In this document: positions 1 to 5,880 of the stretch, one piece after another | Numbering within the stretch: position 1 is the stretch's first letter | Layout: each line of letters begins with the position of its first letter | Origin: an uncultured Methylococcaceae bacterium | GTDB lineage: Bacteria > Pseudomonadota > Gammaproteobacteria > Methylococcales > Methylomonadaceae | Reading direction: 5' to 3' | Length of the DNA: 7,627 nt | Assembly: GCA_913009515.1 (NCBI GenBank) | Contig: CAJVYO010000076.1 | Coordinates: forward strand, 1-7,627 | Notes under the pieces: generated by a model | Seen by the model: only the letters and a program-made list of their open reading frames with translations | What the model was told of the DNA's origin: nothing | Databases searched by the model: none | Program-made: the position numbers and the translations under genes

Positions 1-976
1 CCCAGTTAATACAAGTTTCACGCACTAATGCTCGTAAATCTAAATGTTCTAATGTATGACTGCATTCAATAGGACTGGAACGAGCCAAGGCAAGTAATTG
101 GGTAATTAAATGGGCGATACGATTAGTACTGGTTTGCATTTGATGCAACGCGGGACGCATGGTATTGACATTATCTTCACGTAAAGCAACTTCAGTTTGT
201 AGTTTTAAGCCGGCAATCGGAGTGCGTAATTGGTGTGCAGCATTGCTAATAAAACGTTGTTGGGCGCTAATCGCTGTTGAGAGGCGTGCAAGCAGTTGAT
301 TGATGGTGTCTGTTAGGGCTCTTACTTCACTAAAAACATGGGAATCATTAAGCGGACTTAAATCATAAGGTGAACGCTGTGCGAGTTGGTCGGTGAGGTG
401 GTGTAGCGGCGATAGGCCACGAATAACGCTTCTAAATAAATACAGACTAATCAGCAAGGTAAATAAAATTTGCGGGATTAAATCGGCTAATAAAATATCC
501 ATTGCCATGTCATGACGCTTATTGAGTGTTTCAGCAACATGAATAGAAACAGTTTCAGGTAAATCTTTAGATTTAACCTGAATAGAGACCATGCGTATGA
601 GTTGATTATGGAAACGGGTAGTACTAAAAATAGGCTGGCTATTATGTTGTGCTATTGCAATTAATGGCTCTGTTAAAAATATATCACCTGCGAGTTGACC
701 TTGTTTTTTTGAGGTAATTTTAAAATAGGTTTTATCTTGATTATTCCAAGTAAAAATCTCTAGGGCATTTTCTGATAATTCAGCATATATTTTATTATCT
801 TTAACTTTGATTTCTTGCTTTAAGGACAGGGCGGAGTTGAGTAGCTGGCTGTCATAAGTTTTATCAACATAATGTAAGGTAACACTGTAAGAAAGTGAGG
901 TTTCTAGCAAGATAAAACAAATAACCGGTATCAGAAGTCGGACAATAATGGTTTTTTTTAGGCTGTTATACGCCAT
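1..976 (-). CDS. TctE-like sensor histidine kinase, C-terminal part missing (runs off the left edge)
   Basis: An open frame of 325 codons begins at the ATG at 976-974 and continues past base 1. The translation has a first membrane segment at about residues 9-29 and an extracytoplasmic domain at about 31-160 that resembles the TctE-type 2CSK_N sensor domain. A second membrane segment follows at about 161-182, then a HAMP-like linker at about 184-238. The dimerisation/phosphoacceptor helix reads FISNAAHQLRTPIAGLKLQT with the phospho-accepting His at 248. The ATP-binding domain (N, G1, G2 boxes) lies outside the window. The start overlaps the end of the response regulator gene by 11 bp, and a GAGGAG ribosome site lies at 989-984 inside that gene, so the two are probably translationally coupled. 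As a family this kinase autophosphorylates at the inner membrane and passes phosphate to its partner regulator. The ligand cannot be read from sequence; TctE relatives sense carboxylates or act in QseC/PmrB-like roles. Confidence 0.93.
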   Translation of the reverse strand, partial: MAYNSLKKTIIVRLLIPVICFILLETSLSYSVTLHYVDKTYDSQLLNSALSLKQEIKVKDNKIYAELSENALEIFTWNNQDKTYFKITSKKQGQLAGDIFLTEPLIAIAQHNSQPIFSTTRFHNQLIRMVSIQVKSKDLPETVSIHVAETLNKRHDMAMDILLADLIPQILFTLLISLYLFRSVIRGLSPLHHLTDQLAQRSPYDLSPLNDSHVFSEVRALTDTINQLLARLSTAISAQQRFISNAAHQLRTPIAGLKLQTEVALREDNVNTMRPALHQMQTSTNRIAHLITQLLALARSSPIECSHTLEHLDLRALVRETCINW

Positions 977-1643
977 GTTCAGTCTCCTCTAATAGATAGC
1001 CTAAGCCACGGACAGTACGAATATTTGCTTGGTAAGGTTGAATACGTTTGCGTAAGCGATGAATAACGACTTCAATGGCATTATCGGCTAAGGCATCACC
1101 ATCAACGGCTAGGCGTTGTGAAATACGCTCTTTACAGACGACTTTACCTGTTTGTAACATCAATATTTCCAATAATGCATTTTCGCGTATTGATAGTGTT
1201 AGGGTTTTATCTTGGGTAAATATTTGATGATTTTGGGTGTCGAGCTGTAATTGTCCGACCTTAATGATTTGATTAAAACCCGCATAGCAGCGCCGAATTA
1301 AGGCATGAATACGGGCTTCCAATTCACCTAAGTCAAAGGGTTTGGTTAAATAATCATCTGCCCCTTGGTTAATGCCTTCAATACGATCATTGACGGTATC
1401 ACGAGCGGTTAAAATGAGTACCGGTAGGGCAATTTTATCTTTGCGTAAGCGTCGCAAGACATCTAAGCCATCCATATCCGGTAAACCTAAATCAAGCACA
1501 ATTAAATCAAAATCCTCTGCATCTAATAAGCGTAATGCATAGGCACCCGATTCGGTTGCGGTGACATGATAGCCACTGGTGTTTAAAATGTTGATGAGTC
1601 CATCACGGAGTACAGAATCATCTTCAACTAATAATATGTTCAT
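966..1643 (-). CDS. OmpR-family response regulator (TctD/QseB-like)
   Basis: This is a cytoplasmic DNA-binding response regulator of 225 residues, normal for the family. The receiver domain (about 1-117) shows the acidic pair E7-D8-D9, phospho-acceptor D51 in VLDLGLPDMDG, T79 and K101 in LTKPF. The winged-helix DNA-binding domain (about 125-221) ends with the usual IRTVRGLGYLLE strand. I chose the ATG at 1643-1641, giving MNILLVEDD, over an in-frame TTG at 1652 that would add three residues, because family members begin directly at this beta strand. No strong Shine-Dalgarno is visible before either start. The gene is upstream of, and overlaps, the partner kinase gene. It is divergent from the SulP transporter gene, which makes that gene and its own promoter the first places to look for targets. 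A tandem 11-bp repeat lies just upstream. Specific subfamily assignment is uncertain. Confidence 0.95.
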   Translation of the reverse strand: MNILLVEDDSVLRDGLINILNTSGYHVTATESGAYALRLLDAEDFDLIVLDLGLPDMDGLDVLRRLRKDKIALPVLILTARDTVNDRIEGINQGADDYLTKPFDLGELEARIHALIRRCYAGFNQIIKVGQLQLDTQNHQIFTQDKTLTLSIRENALLEILMLQTGKVVCKERISQRLAVDGDALADNAIEVVIHRLRKRIQPYQANIRTVRGLGYLLEETEHGV

Positions 1644-1655
1644 CGCTATCAAGGG

Positions 1656-1677
1656 TGAAAGGTTAATGTAAGGTTGA
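1656..1677. promoter_or_regulatory. Tandem 11-bp direct repeat, candidate response-regulator binding site
   Basis: On the plus strand TGAAAGGTTAA is followed immediately by TGTAAGGTTGA, a 9/11 match at an exact 11-bp period. OmpR/PhoB-family dimers bind head-to-tail half-sites at about this spacing, and this pair sits 13-34 bp upstream of the regulator's ATG. It may be an autoregulatory site, or may act on the divergent sulP promoter about 90 bp away. A possible leftward -10 (TATAGT, 1691-1686) has no convincing -35; if it is used, the repeat would lie just downstream of the transcription start, a repressing position. Binding is inference from spacing and position. Confidence 0.4.
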
Positions 1678-1762
1678 GCAAGTAGACTATAGTTATTGCA
1701 TGGTTGGGTTTATAGGGTCTGGGGTGGTTTGTTAGAACCTTTGATTACCGTGGATCCTGATG

Positions 1763-1791
1763 TTGAGATTAATCCTATTTTTCAATATCAT
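1763..1791 (+). promoter_or_regulatory. Sigma-70-type promoter for the SulP-carbonic anhydrase genes
   Basis: The -35 TTGAGA (1763-1768, 5/6 match) and -10 TATCAT (1786-1791, 5/6 match) are separated by exactly 17 bp. The predicted transcription start is near 1798, which leaves a short leader of about 17 nt containing the ribosome site AGAGGG at 1805-1810, four bases before the ATG. It faces the transporter gene and is the best promoter match in the divergent region. Confidence 0.6.
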
Positions 1792-1814
1792 TATATTAAA
1801 GATTAGAGGGTATT

Positions 1815-3392
1815 ATGATACATAAACATATTAATTATTATGTTGGCCATTTAAAAGATGATTTGCCAGCAGGTTTAGTGGTTTTTTTAGTGGCGTTGCC
1901 TTTATGTCTGGGCATTGCTATGGCATCAGGTGCACCGCTGTTTGCGGGTTTAATTGCCGGTTTAGTTGGCGGTATTGTGGTGTCATGGGCAAGTGGTTCA
2001 CAGCTTAGTGTTTCTGGGCCTGCTGCTGGTTTGACAGTGATTGTGTTAAATGCCATTGAGCAGTTAGGCAGTTATAGTGCATTTTTGGTGAGTGTGGTAT
2101 TGGCGGGTATTCTGCAGCTTATTTTAGGCTATTTGCGTGCGGGTATTATTGGGGCATTTTTTCCTTCATCAGTGATTAAAGGGATGTTGGCAGCGATTGG
2201 TTTAATTCTTATTATCAAGCAATTACCGCATGCAGTTGGCTATGATATAGCTTTTGAAGGTGATGAAAGTTATATGAATGAAACGGTATTAAGTAGCTTT
2301 AATGAAATTGTACAGGCATTTAGTGCGATGTCTTTAGGGAGTACCGTTATTTCATTAGGGGGCTTATTTTTATTAATAGTATGGGAAACGAAATGGTTAA
2401 AACGTTTTTCTATGGTGAGGTTGGTGCCGGGTGCTTTAATGGTAGTATTGTGGGGTGTGGGCTTTAATGCATTAGCATTACACTATTTTCCAGAATTTTC
2501 AGTTACCGGTAAACATTTAGTGTCTTTAGTAACCACTAATGGCTTTGCTGAATTTACACAATTATTTGTGATGCCAGATTTCGATCATTTAAGTAATCCG
2601 CACGTTTATATGGTCGCAGTCACTTTAGCGATAATTGCCAGCTTGGAAACCTTATTAAGTTTAGAGGCGGTGGATAAATTAGATCCGCTTAAGCGCACAG
2701 CACCGACTAATCGGGAATTAAAAGCCCAAGGCCTTGGTAATATTATTAGTGGTTTAATTGGTGGGTTACCTGTTACAGCGGTAATTGTGCGGAGTTCTGC
2801 CAATATTAATGCCGGCGGTCGCACACGGGTATCGAGTTTTACTCATGGTATTTTATTATTGCTTAGTATTTTATATTTTACTCAAATATTAAATCTTATC
2901 CCTTTGGCGTGTTTAGCAGCGATTTTATTGCACACGGGATATAAATTAGCCAAGCCTGAATTATTTATATCGTTGTACCATAAAGGCTGTAATCAATTTT
3001 TTCCTTTTGTAATCACTGTTGTGGCTATTTTAGCCACTGATTTATTAATGGGAGTATTAATTGGTATTGCGGTAGGTTTGTATTTTGTGATTAAGGCACA
3101 TTACCATGCAGCAATTTCATTGCATCATGATGGCGGACACTATACTTTGATGATGCATAAGGATGTGTCGTTTCTAAATAAGGCTCGGCTTAGAAGTATT
3201 TTAGATGAGGTAGAGGAGAATAGCACCTTAACCATTGATGCCTCTAAGGCAAAATTTATTGATTATGATATTCAAGAAACTTTAGAAGGCTTTTTAGATA
3301 GTGCCCCGGATGATAATATTACCGTGGAATTGTATGGTTTTTCAAAAGATCATATTTTGCCGCAATTGAAATATGCAAGTAGTCAGGTATAA
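1815..3392 (+). CDS. SulP-family anion transporter with STAS domain, probable bicarbonate transporter
   Basis: This is an inner-membrane transporter of 525 residues. The N-terminal SulP core (about 15-428) has the signature LPAGLVVFLVALPLCLGIA at 17-35 in the first membrane helix, then SGSQLSVSGPAAGLT at 60-74. It also carries an acidic residue in SLETLLS (E278), where SulP proteins keep a substrate or ion site, and GGLPVTAVIVRSSANINAGG at 316-335. At least ten hydrophobic segments are visible. A short C-terminal cytoplasmic STAS domain occupies about 443-520 (DVSFLNKARLR, then TIDASKAKFIDYDI). Family members carry sulfate, bicarbonate or other anions. The carbonic anhydrase gene next downstream favours bicarbonate, as in known SulP-carbonic anhydrase pairings and fusions, but the substrate cannot be read directly. 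The ATG at 1815 has a good ribosome site (AGAGGG). The gene is divergent from a two-component system that may control it. Confidence 0.93.
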   Translation: MIHKHINYYVGHLKDDLPAGLVVFLVALPLCLGIAMASGAPLFAGLIAGLVGGIVVSWASGSQLSVSGPAAGLTVIVLNAIEQLGSYSAFLVSVVLAGILQLILGYLRAGIIGAFFPSSVIKGMLAAIGLILIIKQLPHAVGYDIAFEGDESYMNETVLSSFNEIVQAFSAMSLGSTVISLGGLFLLIVWETKWLKRFSMVRLVPGALMVVLWGVGFNALALHYFPEFSVTGKHLVSLVTTNGFAEFTQLFVMPDFDHLSNPHVYMVAVTLAIIASLETLLSLEAVDKLDPLKRTAPTNRELKAQGLGNIISGLIGGLPVTAVIVRSSANINAGGRTRVSSFTHGILLLLSILYFTQILNLIPLACLAAILLHTGYKLAKPELFISLYHKGCNQFFPFVITVVAILATDLLMGVLIGIAVGLYFVIKAHYHAAISLHHDGGHYTLMMHKDVSFLNKARLRSILDEVEENSTLTIDASKAKFIDYDIQETLEGFLDSAPDDNITVELYGFSKDHILPQLKYASSQV

Positions 3393-3394
3393 AT

Positions 3395-3494
3395 AAAAAA
3401 TTGCTTAGCTTGGAATGGTTGGTTTGGTTACACTATACAGAAATGGGCTACCCGTTTAGATTGGTAGTCAGGATAGTAAGCTAGTCAATTTTTT
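3395..3494 (+). repeat. 100-bp imperfect inverted repeat / structured spacer between sulP and carbonic anhydrase
   Basis: Arm 1 AAAAAATTGCTTAGCTT (3395-3411) can pair with arm 2 AAGCTAGTCAATTTTTT (3478-3494). All 17 positions pair except one C-T; one of them is a G-U pair in RNA. Inside are two further nested helices: ACTAT (3432-3436) with ATAGT (3473-3477), and GGCTACC (3446-3452) with GGTAGTC (3463-3469, one G-U) closing a 10-nt loop. Both outer ends are flanked by AAAT (3391-3394 and 3495-3498), which could be a target-site duplication or chance in AT-rich DNA. Arm 2 ends in six T, so the fold could also act as an attenuator or intrinsic terminator controlling carbonic anhydrase expression. 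Confidence 0.5.
3411..3439 (+). promoter_or_regulatory. Weak candidate promoter for the carbonic anhydrase gene
   Basis: TTGGAA (3411-3416, 4/6) and TATACA (3434-3439, 4/6) are 17 bp apart and face the carbonic anhydrase gene. Predicted initiation is near 3446, inside the inverted-repeat spacer. Both elements are mediocre, and the sequence may simply be part of the structured element, so this is only a possibility that the gene is transcribed separately from sulP. Confidence 0.2.
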
Positions 3495-3510
3495 AAATCT
3501 GAGATAATTA

Positions 3511-4251
3511 ATGAAAAAGCACATTCAAATAGCATTTTTAGCCGCCAACTTAAGTTTAACCGCCTGTAGTATTCAGCCGGCGGTAAATGCTTCCAAAACA
3601 TATACCATGCCGAGTTTAGATCATGGATTAATTCAATCACCCATTAATATTTTATCTTCCCAGCAGCACGCATCTCAAAATCATAAAATTACTGTGAATT
3701 TTCAAGATGAGATTAGTGCTGTTGAAAATTTAGGCCATACGGTGCAATTGGATTTTGCTGAGGGTAGTTCCATTATTAGTGATGGTATACGTTATGAATT
3801 TAAACAAATGCATTTTCATACACCTTCAGAGCATTTAATCGATGGCATGACCTTTCCAATGGAAATGCATATTGTTAACTATCATGAAGCAAAAAATGCT
3901 TCGGATACGCCGCATTATTTAGTGATTGCAGTATTATTTAAGATGGGTAAAGAGAATCCTTTTATTGCTGAATTTTTAGATAAAATCCCTAAACATGAGC
4001 ATGAAATAACAAAAGTCGAACAAGGACATGTGCGTTTATATGATTTATTTAATGATAATTTAGGTAATGAATTACAGCATTTTTATCATTATTTAGGTTC
4101 ATTGACGACCGCACCTTATACAGAAAGTGTTAATTGGTTTGTTCTGAAACATGTGATTGAAGCATCACCTGAACAAATTGGTTTCATTAATAATATTGAA
4201 GGTAATAACGCACGCCATATTCAAGCACGTTATGGACGTGAAATTGATTGA
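3511..4251 (+). CDS. Alpha-class carbonic anhydrase, predicted periplasm-facing outer-membrane lipoprotein
   Basis: This enzyme of 246 residues should catalyse reversible CO2 hydration. The N-terminus is a lipoprotein signal with lipobox LTAC (Cys19, then Ser, so outer-membrane sorting is likely). Alpha-class landmarks follow in order: QSPINI (42-47); NLGHT with His76, where human CA II has proton-shuttle His64; and MHFHTPSEH with zinc ligands H101 and H103 and gate Glu107. Next come MEMH with Glu118 and the third zinc ligand H120, then LGSLTTAP with the zinc-hydroxide-orienting Thr199, and NNARHIQARYGR at the C-terminus. The usual N-terminal W/Y-rich segment before QSPI is shortened, and Cys19 is the only cysteine, so the disulfide of many bacterial alpha enzymes is absent. 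All catalytic residues are present, so I expect activity. The gene follows sulP in the same direction across a 118-bp structured spacer. A weak GAGAT ribosome site precedes the ATG. Confidence 0.95.
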   Translation: MKKHIQIAFLAANLSLTACSIQPAVNASKTYTMPSLDHGLIQSPINILSSQQHASQNHKITVNFQDEISAVENLGHTVQLDFAEGSSIISDGIRYEFKQMHFHTPSEHLIDGMTFPMEMHIVNYHEAKNASDTPHYLVIAVLFKMGKENPFIAEFLDKIPKHEHEITKVEQGHVRLYDLFNDNLGNELQHFYHYLGSLTTAPYTESVNWFVLKHVIEASPEQIGFINNIEGNNARHIQARYGREID

Positions 4252-4271
4252 TTAAATTTTCTAGCAGGCAT

Positions 4272-4306
4272 AAAAAAGCCCGTTAAATTTGGGGGTAACG
4301 GGCTTT
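4272..4306 (-). terminator. Intrinsic terminator between convergent genes, best oriented for the porin
   Basis: The 11-bp perfect stem AAAGCCCGTTA (4275-4285) pairs with TAACGGGCTTT (4296-4306) around a 10-nt loop. Read on the minus strand the stem is followed by further T (six T in all, from the A run 4272-4277), a classic terminator 22 bp after the porin stop. Read on the plus strand, 21 bp after the carbonic anhydrase stop, the three stem T are followed by A, so termination in that direction should be weaker. Confidence 0.85.
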
Positions 4307-4327
4307 AAAAAACTATTTAGCTTTAAT

Positions 4328-5662
4328 TTAGAAGGTGAGTTGTATTCTACCTGTGAAAGCATGTACATCATCTTCTATACCGTTACCACTAGGTATGCCA
4401 TCTCTAGCACTAACATCGAATGCGGTACGGTAATCTGCCATTAAACGAATGTTTTGGTTTAAGTACCAGTTAGCGGCAACTGTGACTGCTTTTTCTGTAC
4501 CGCCCATGATATCGCCAGATTGTAGGTCGCTTTCATCATAACGGATGGCTAATTCAACTGCACCCCAACCACTGCCTTCGCTTAAACCAAATTCTTGGCT
4601 AGGTTTTAGGCGTTTAAATTCACCATCAGAACCTTTGTAAGAACGTGATTCACCCGTCAGTGTCCATGCTGCTTGTACATACCAAGCATCAAAGTTAAGG
4701 CCGCTTTGTCCTGCATCACGTGCTAACCACATGTGCGCGTATTCACTTTGAATAGAAAAAGGTCCACGCATATAGGCTAATTCCATAATACCCATAGTCA
4801 TACCGTTCACATCGCCAATGCTGGCTTTGGTTAGGTTTAGGTTAGACATATGGGTGGTTTCATAGCCTAATTTAACCTTGCCTGCATCCATACCACGGAA
4901 ACCGACTGCTGCCCCTAAATGGAGTACATTGTTTTTAGTGTTAATCGGCGTATAAGTTCCTCGACCTGAAAGCCCCCAGCCTTCATTGCCTGCTGATTTA
5001 TTATCATCTGTACTATCGCCGTAGATAGCAAATTGTGCTGACCAATCTTTAGCCGCTGATTTAAAATGTAAGCCTAAAGCACGGTTAAAGGTTTTTTCAG
5101 TGAGTGAGTTCACTGCAGAACGTTCGATAAACATAATATCGTTTGAGCTTTCTTGTAGCTCCATACTCATATTTTGTTTTTGATGACCCACAGTAATTTG
5201 CAACCAATCTAAACCTTTATAAGTAGTGCTTAAATCTTTAATAACAACTTTATTATCAGCGAAATCAAATTCAGCAACATATTTCCAGTCTTTCCATAGT
5301 ACACCTTTAACATGTAAACGTGCACGACGTACTTCAGTACCATCGGTATGCTCAAAGTCTTCAGCACCAACATGGTAACCTGTTTGTAAGTGAAAACGTC
5401 CACCGATTTTCATTTTGAAGGCTTTATCTGCCGATGCAAAACGTAAGCCTTTTTTATCTAAGCTCATTTTAATACCTGATAAACTGCTGCTCGATGCTTT
5501 AGGTTCAGATTTTGCTAATTTTGCATATTGAACTTGGTTAATACTACCGTTCGATAATAAAGTATCAAGTAACGCTTTATCTGTTGCAGACGCTGTATTA
5601 AGCGTTAATGCAGTACCTGTTAATAATGCAGCGTTAATTGCTAATTTTAGATTTGATTTCAT
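4328..5662 (-). CDS. OprO/OprP-type (phosphate-selective family) outer-membrane porin
   Basis: This outer-membrane beta-barrel protein of 444 residues starts with a Sec signal peptide, MKSNLKLAINAALLTGTALT onward, likely cut after ASA (A26). A short helical stretch LLDTLLSNGSINQVQYAKL (31-49) follows, typical of this family ahead of the barrel. Barrel strands begin near 82 with KMKIGGRFHLQ; then come DGTEVRRARLHVKG (107-120) and LWKDWKYVAEFDFADN (122-137), the family's most conserved block. The protein ends in IQLTF, with the terminal Phe used by the BAM assembly machinery. OprP and OprO of Pseudomonas take up phosphate and polyphosphate, and a Pho box upstream of this gene supports phosphate. 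General anion or bicarbonate passage cannot be excluded. The gene converges on the carbonic anhydrase gene with a shared terminator and diverges from recA. No Shine-Dalgarno is visible before the ATG at 5662. Confidence 0.9.
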   Translation of the reverse strand: MKSNLKLAINAALLTGTALTLNTASATDKALLDTLLSNGSINQVQYAKLAKSEPKASSSSLSGIKMSLDKKGLRFASADKAFKMKIGGRFHLQTGYHVGAEDFEHTDGTEVRRARLHVKGVLWKDWKYVAEFDFADNKVVIKDLSTTYKGLDWLQITVGHQKQNMSMELQESSNDIMFIERSAVNSLTEKTFNRALGLHFKSAAKDWSAQFAIYGDSTDDNKSAGNEGWGLSGRGTYTPINTKNNVLHLGAAVGFRGMDAGKVKLGYETTHMSNLNLTKASIGDVNGMTMGIMELAYMRGPFSIQSEYAHMWLARDAGQSGLNFDAWYVQAAWTLTGESRSYKGSDGEFKRLKPSQEFGLSEGSGWGAVELAIRYDESDLQSGDIMGGTEKAVTVAANWYLNQNIRLMADYRTAFDVSARDGIPSGNGIEDDVHAFTGRIQLTF

Positions 5663-5736
5663 AGATTTTATTATAAAAGTAAAGTTTCAATATTTTAAAA
5701 AGTTGCTAAATTACAACAACTGTTGTGTTAAGGCAA

Positions 5737-5770
5737 ATGTTACAAAAATAATGTGACAGCAATATGACAA
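5737..5770 (-). promoter_or_regulatory. Pho box and -10 element upstream of the porin gene
   Basis: On the minus strand TTGTCATATTGCTGTCAC (5770-5753) matches the PhoB consensus CTGTCATAWAWCTGTCAY at 15 of 18 positions, including the TGTCA core of both half-sites. A -10-like TAACAT (5742-5737) follows after exactly 10 bp, the spacing of PhoB-activated promoters in which the box replaces the -35. A possible weaker third half-site (TTTTTGTAACA) continues the 11-bp period. Predicted transcription starts near 5730, about 68 nt upstream of the porin ATG. This implies activation under phosphate starvation. Confidence 0.7.
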
Positions 5771-5830
5771 GCTTTGAAACAATTTAAAATAAATTTCGCT
5801 AATGAAATAATATGTTTTGTAAAGTGGCTA

Positions 5831-5870
5831 TGGGATAATGTCGGGTTTTGAACGCGTTAGATTTTGGAGT
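5831..5870 (+). promoter_or_regulatory. Candidate recA promoter (extended -10) and ribosome binding site
   Basis: TGGGATAAT (5831-5839) is an extended -10 (TGn plus GATAAT, 5/6) without a good -35 at 16-18 bp. Initiation would be near 5846, giving a leader of about 35 nt. The ribosome site GGAGT (5866-5870) lies 10 bases before the ATG at 5881. An alternative is TTGAAA (5774-5779) with GCTAAT at an 18-bp spacing. No CTGT-N8-ACAG LexA box overlaps either. Confidence 0.4.
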
Positions 5871-5880
5871 AATAATACCG

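Noticed and set aside
1644..1652. TTG start adding three residues (M-I-A) to the response regulator
   Set aside because: The ATG at 1643 gives MNILLVEDD, the standard family N-terminus; the TTG has no ribosome site and the extra residues have no counterpart in the family.
1769..1797. Alternative sulP promoter TTAATC-17-TATATT
   Set aside because: Initiation would fall at the Shine-Dalgarno itself and the -35 is poor; TTGAGA-17-TATCAT just upstream is better in every respect.
1838..2056. 72-codon minus-strand frame inside the SulP gene
   Set aside because: Antisense shadow of a well-conserved coding region with no ribosome site or recognisable domain; the same holds for 2606-2824.
5851..5858. 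AACGCGTT palindrome in the recA leader as an SOS operator
   Set aside because: Eight bases, does not extend symmetrically and matches no known LexA operator class.
5848..5880. TTG start adding 11 residues to RecA
   Set aside because: The extension is non-conserved; MDENKKKAL at 5881 is the usual start and has a GGAG site upstream that would lie inside the longer version.
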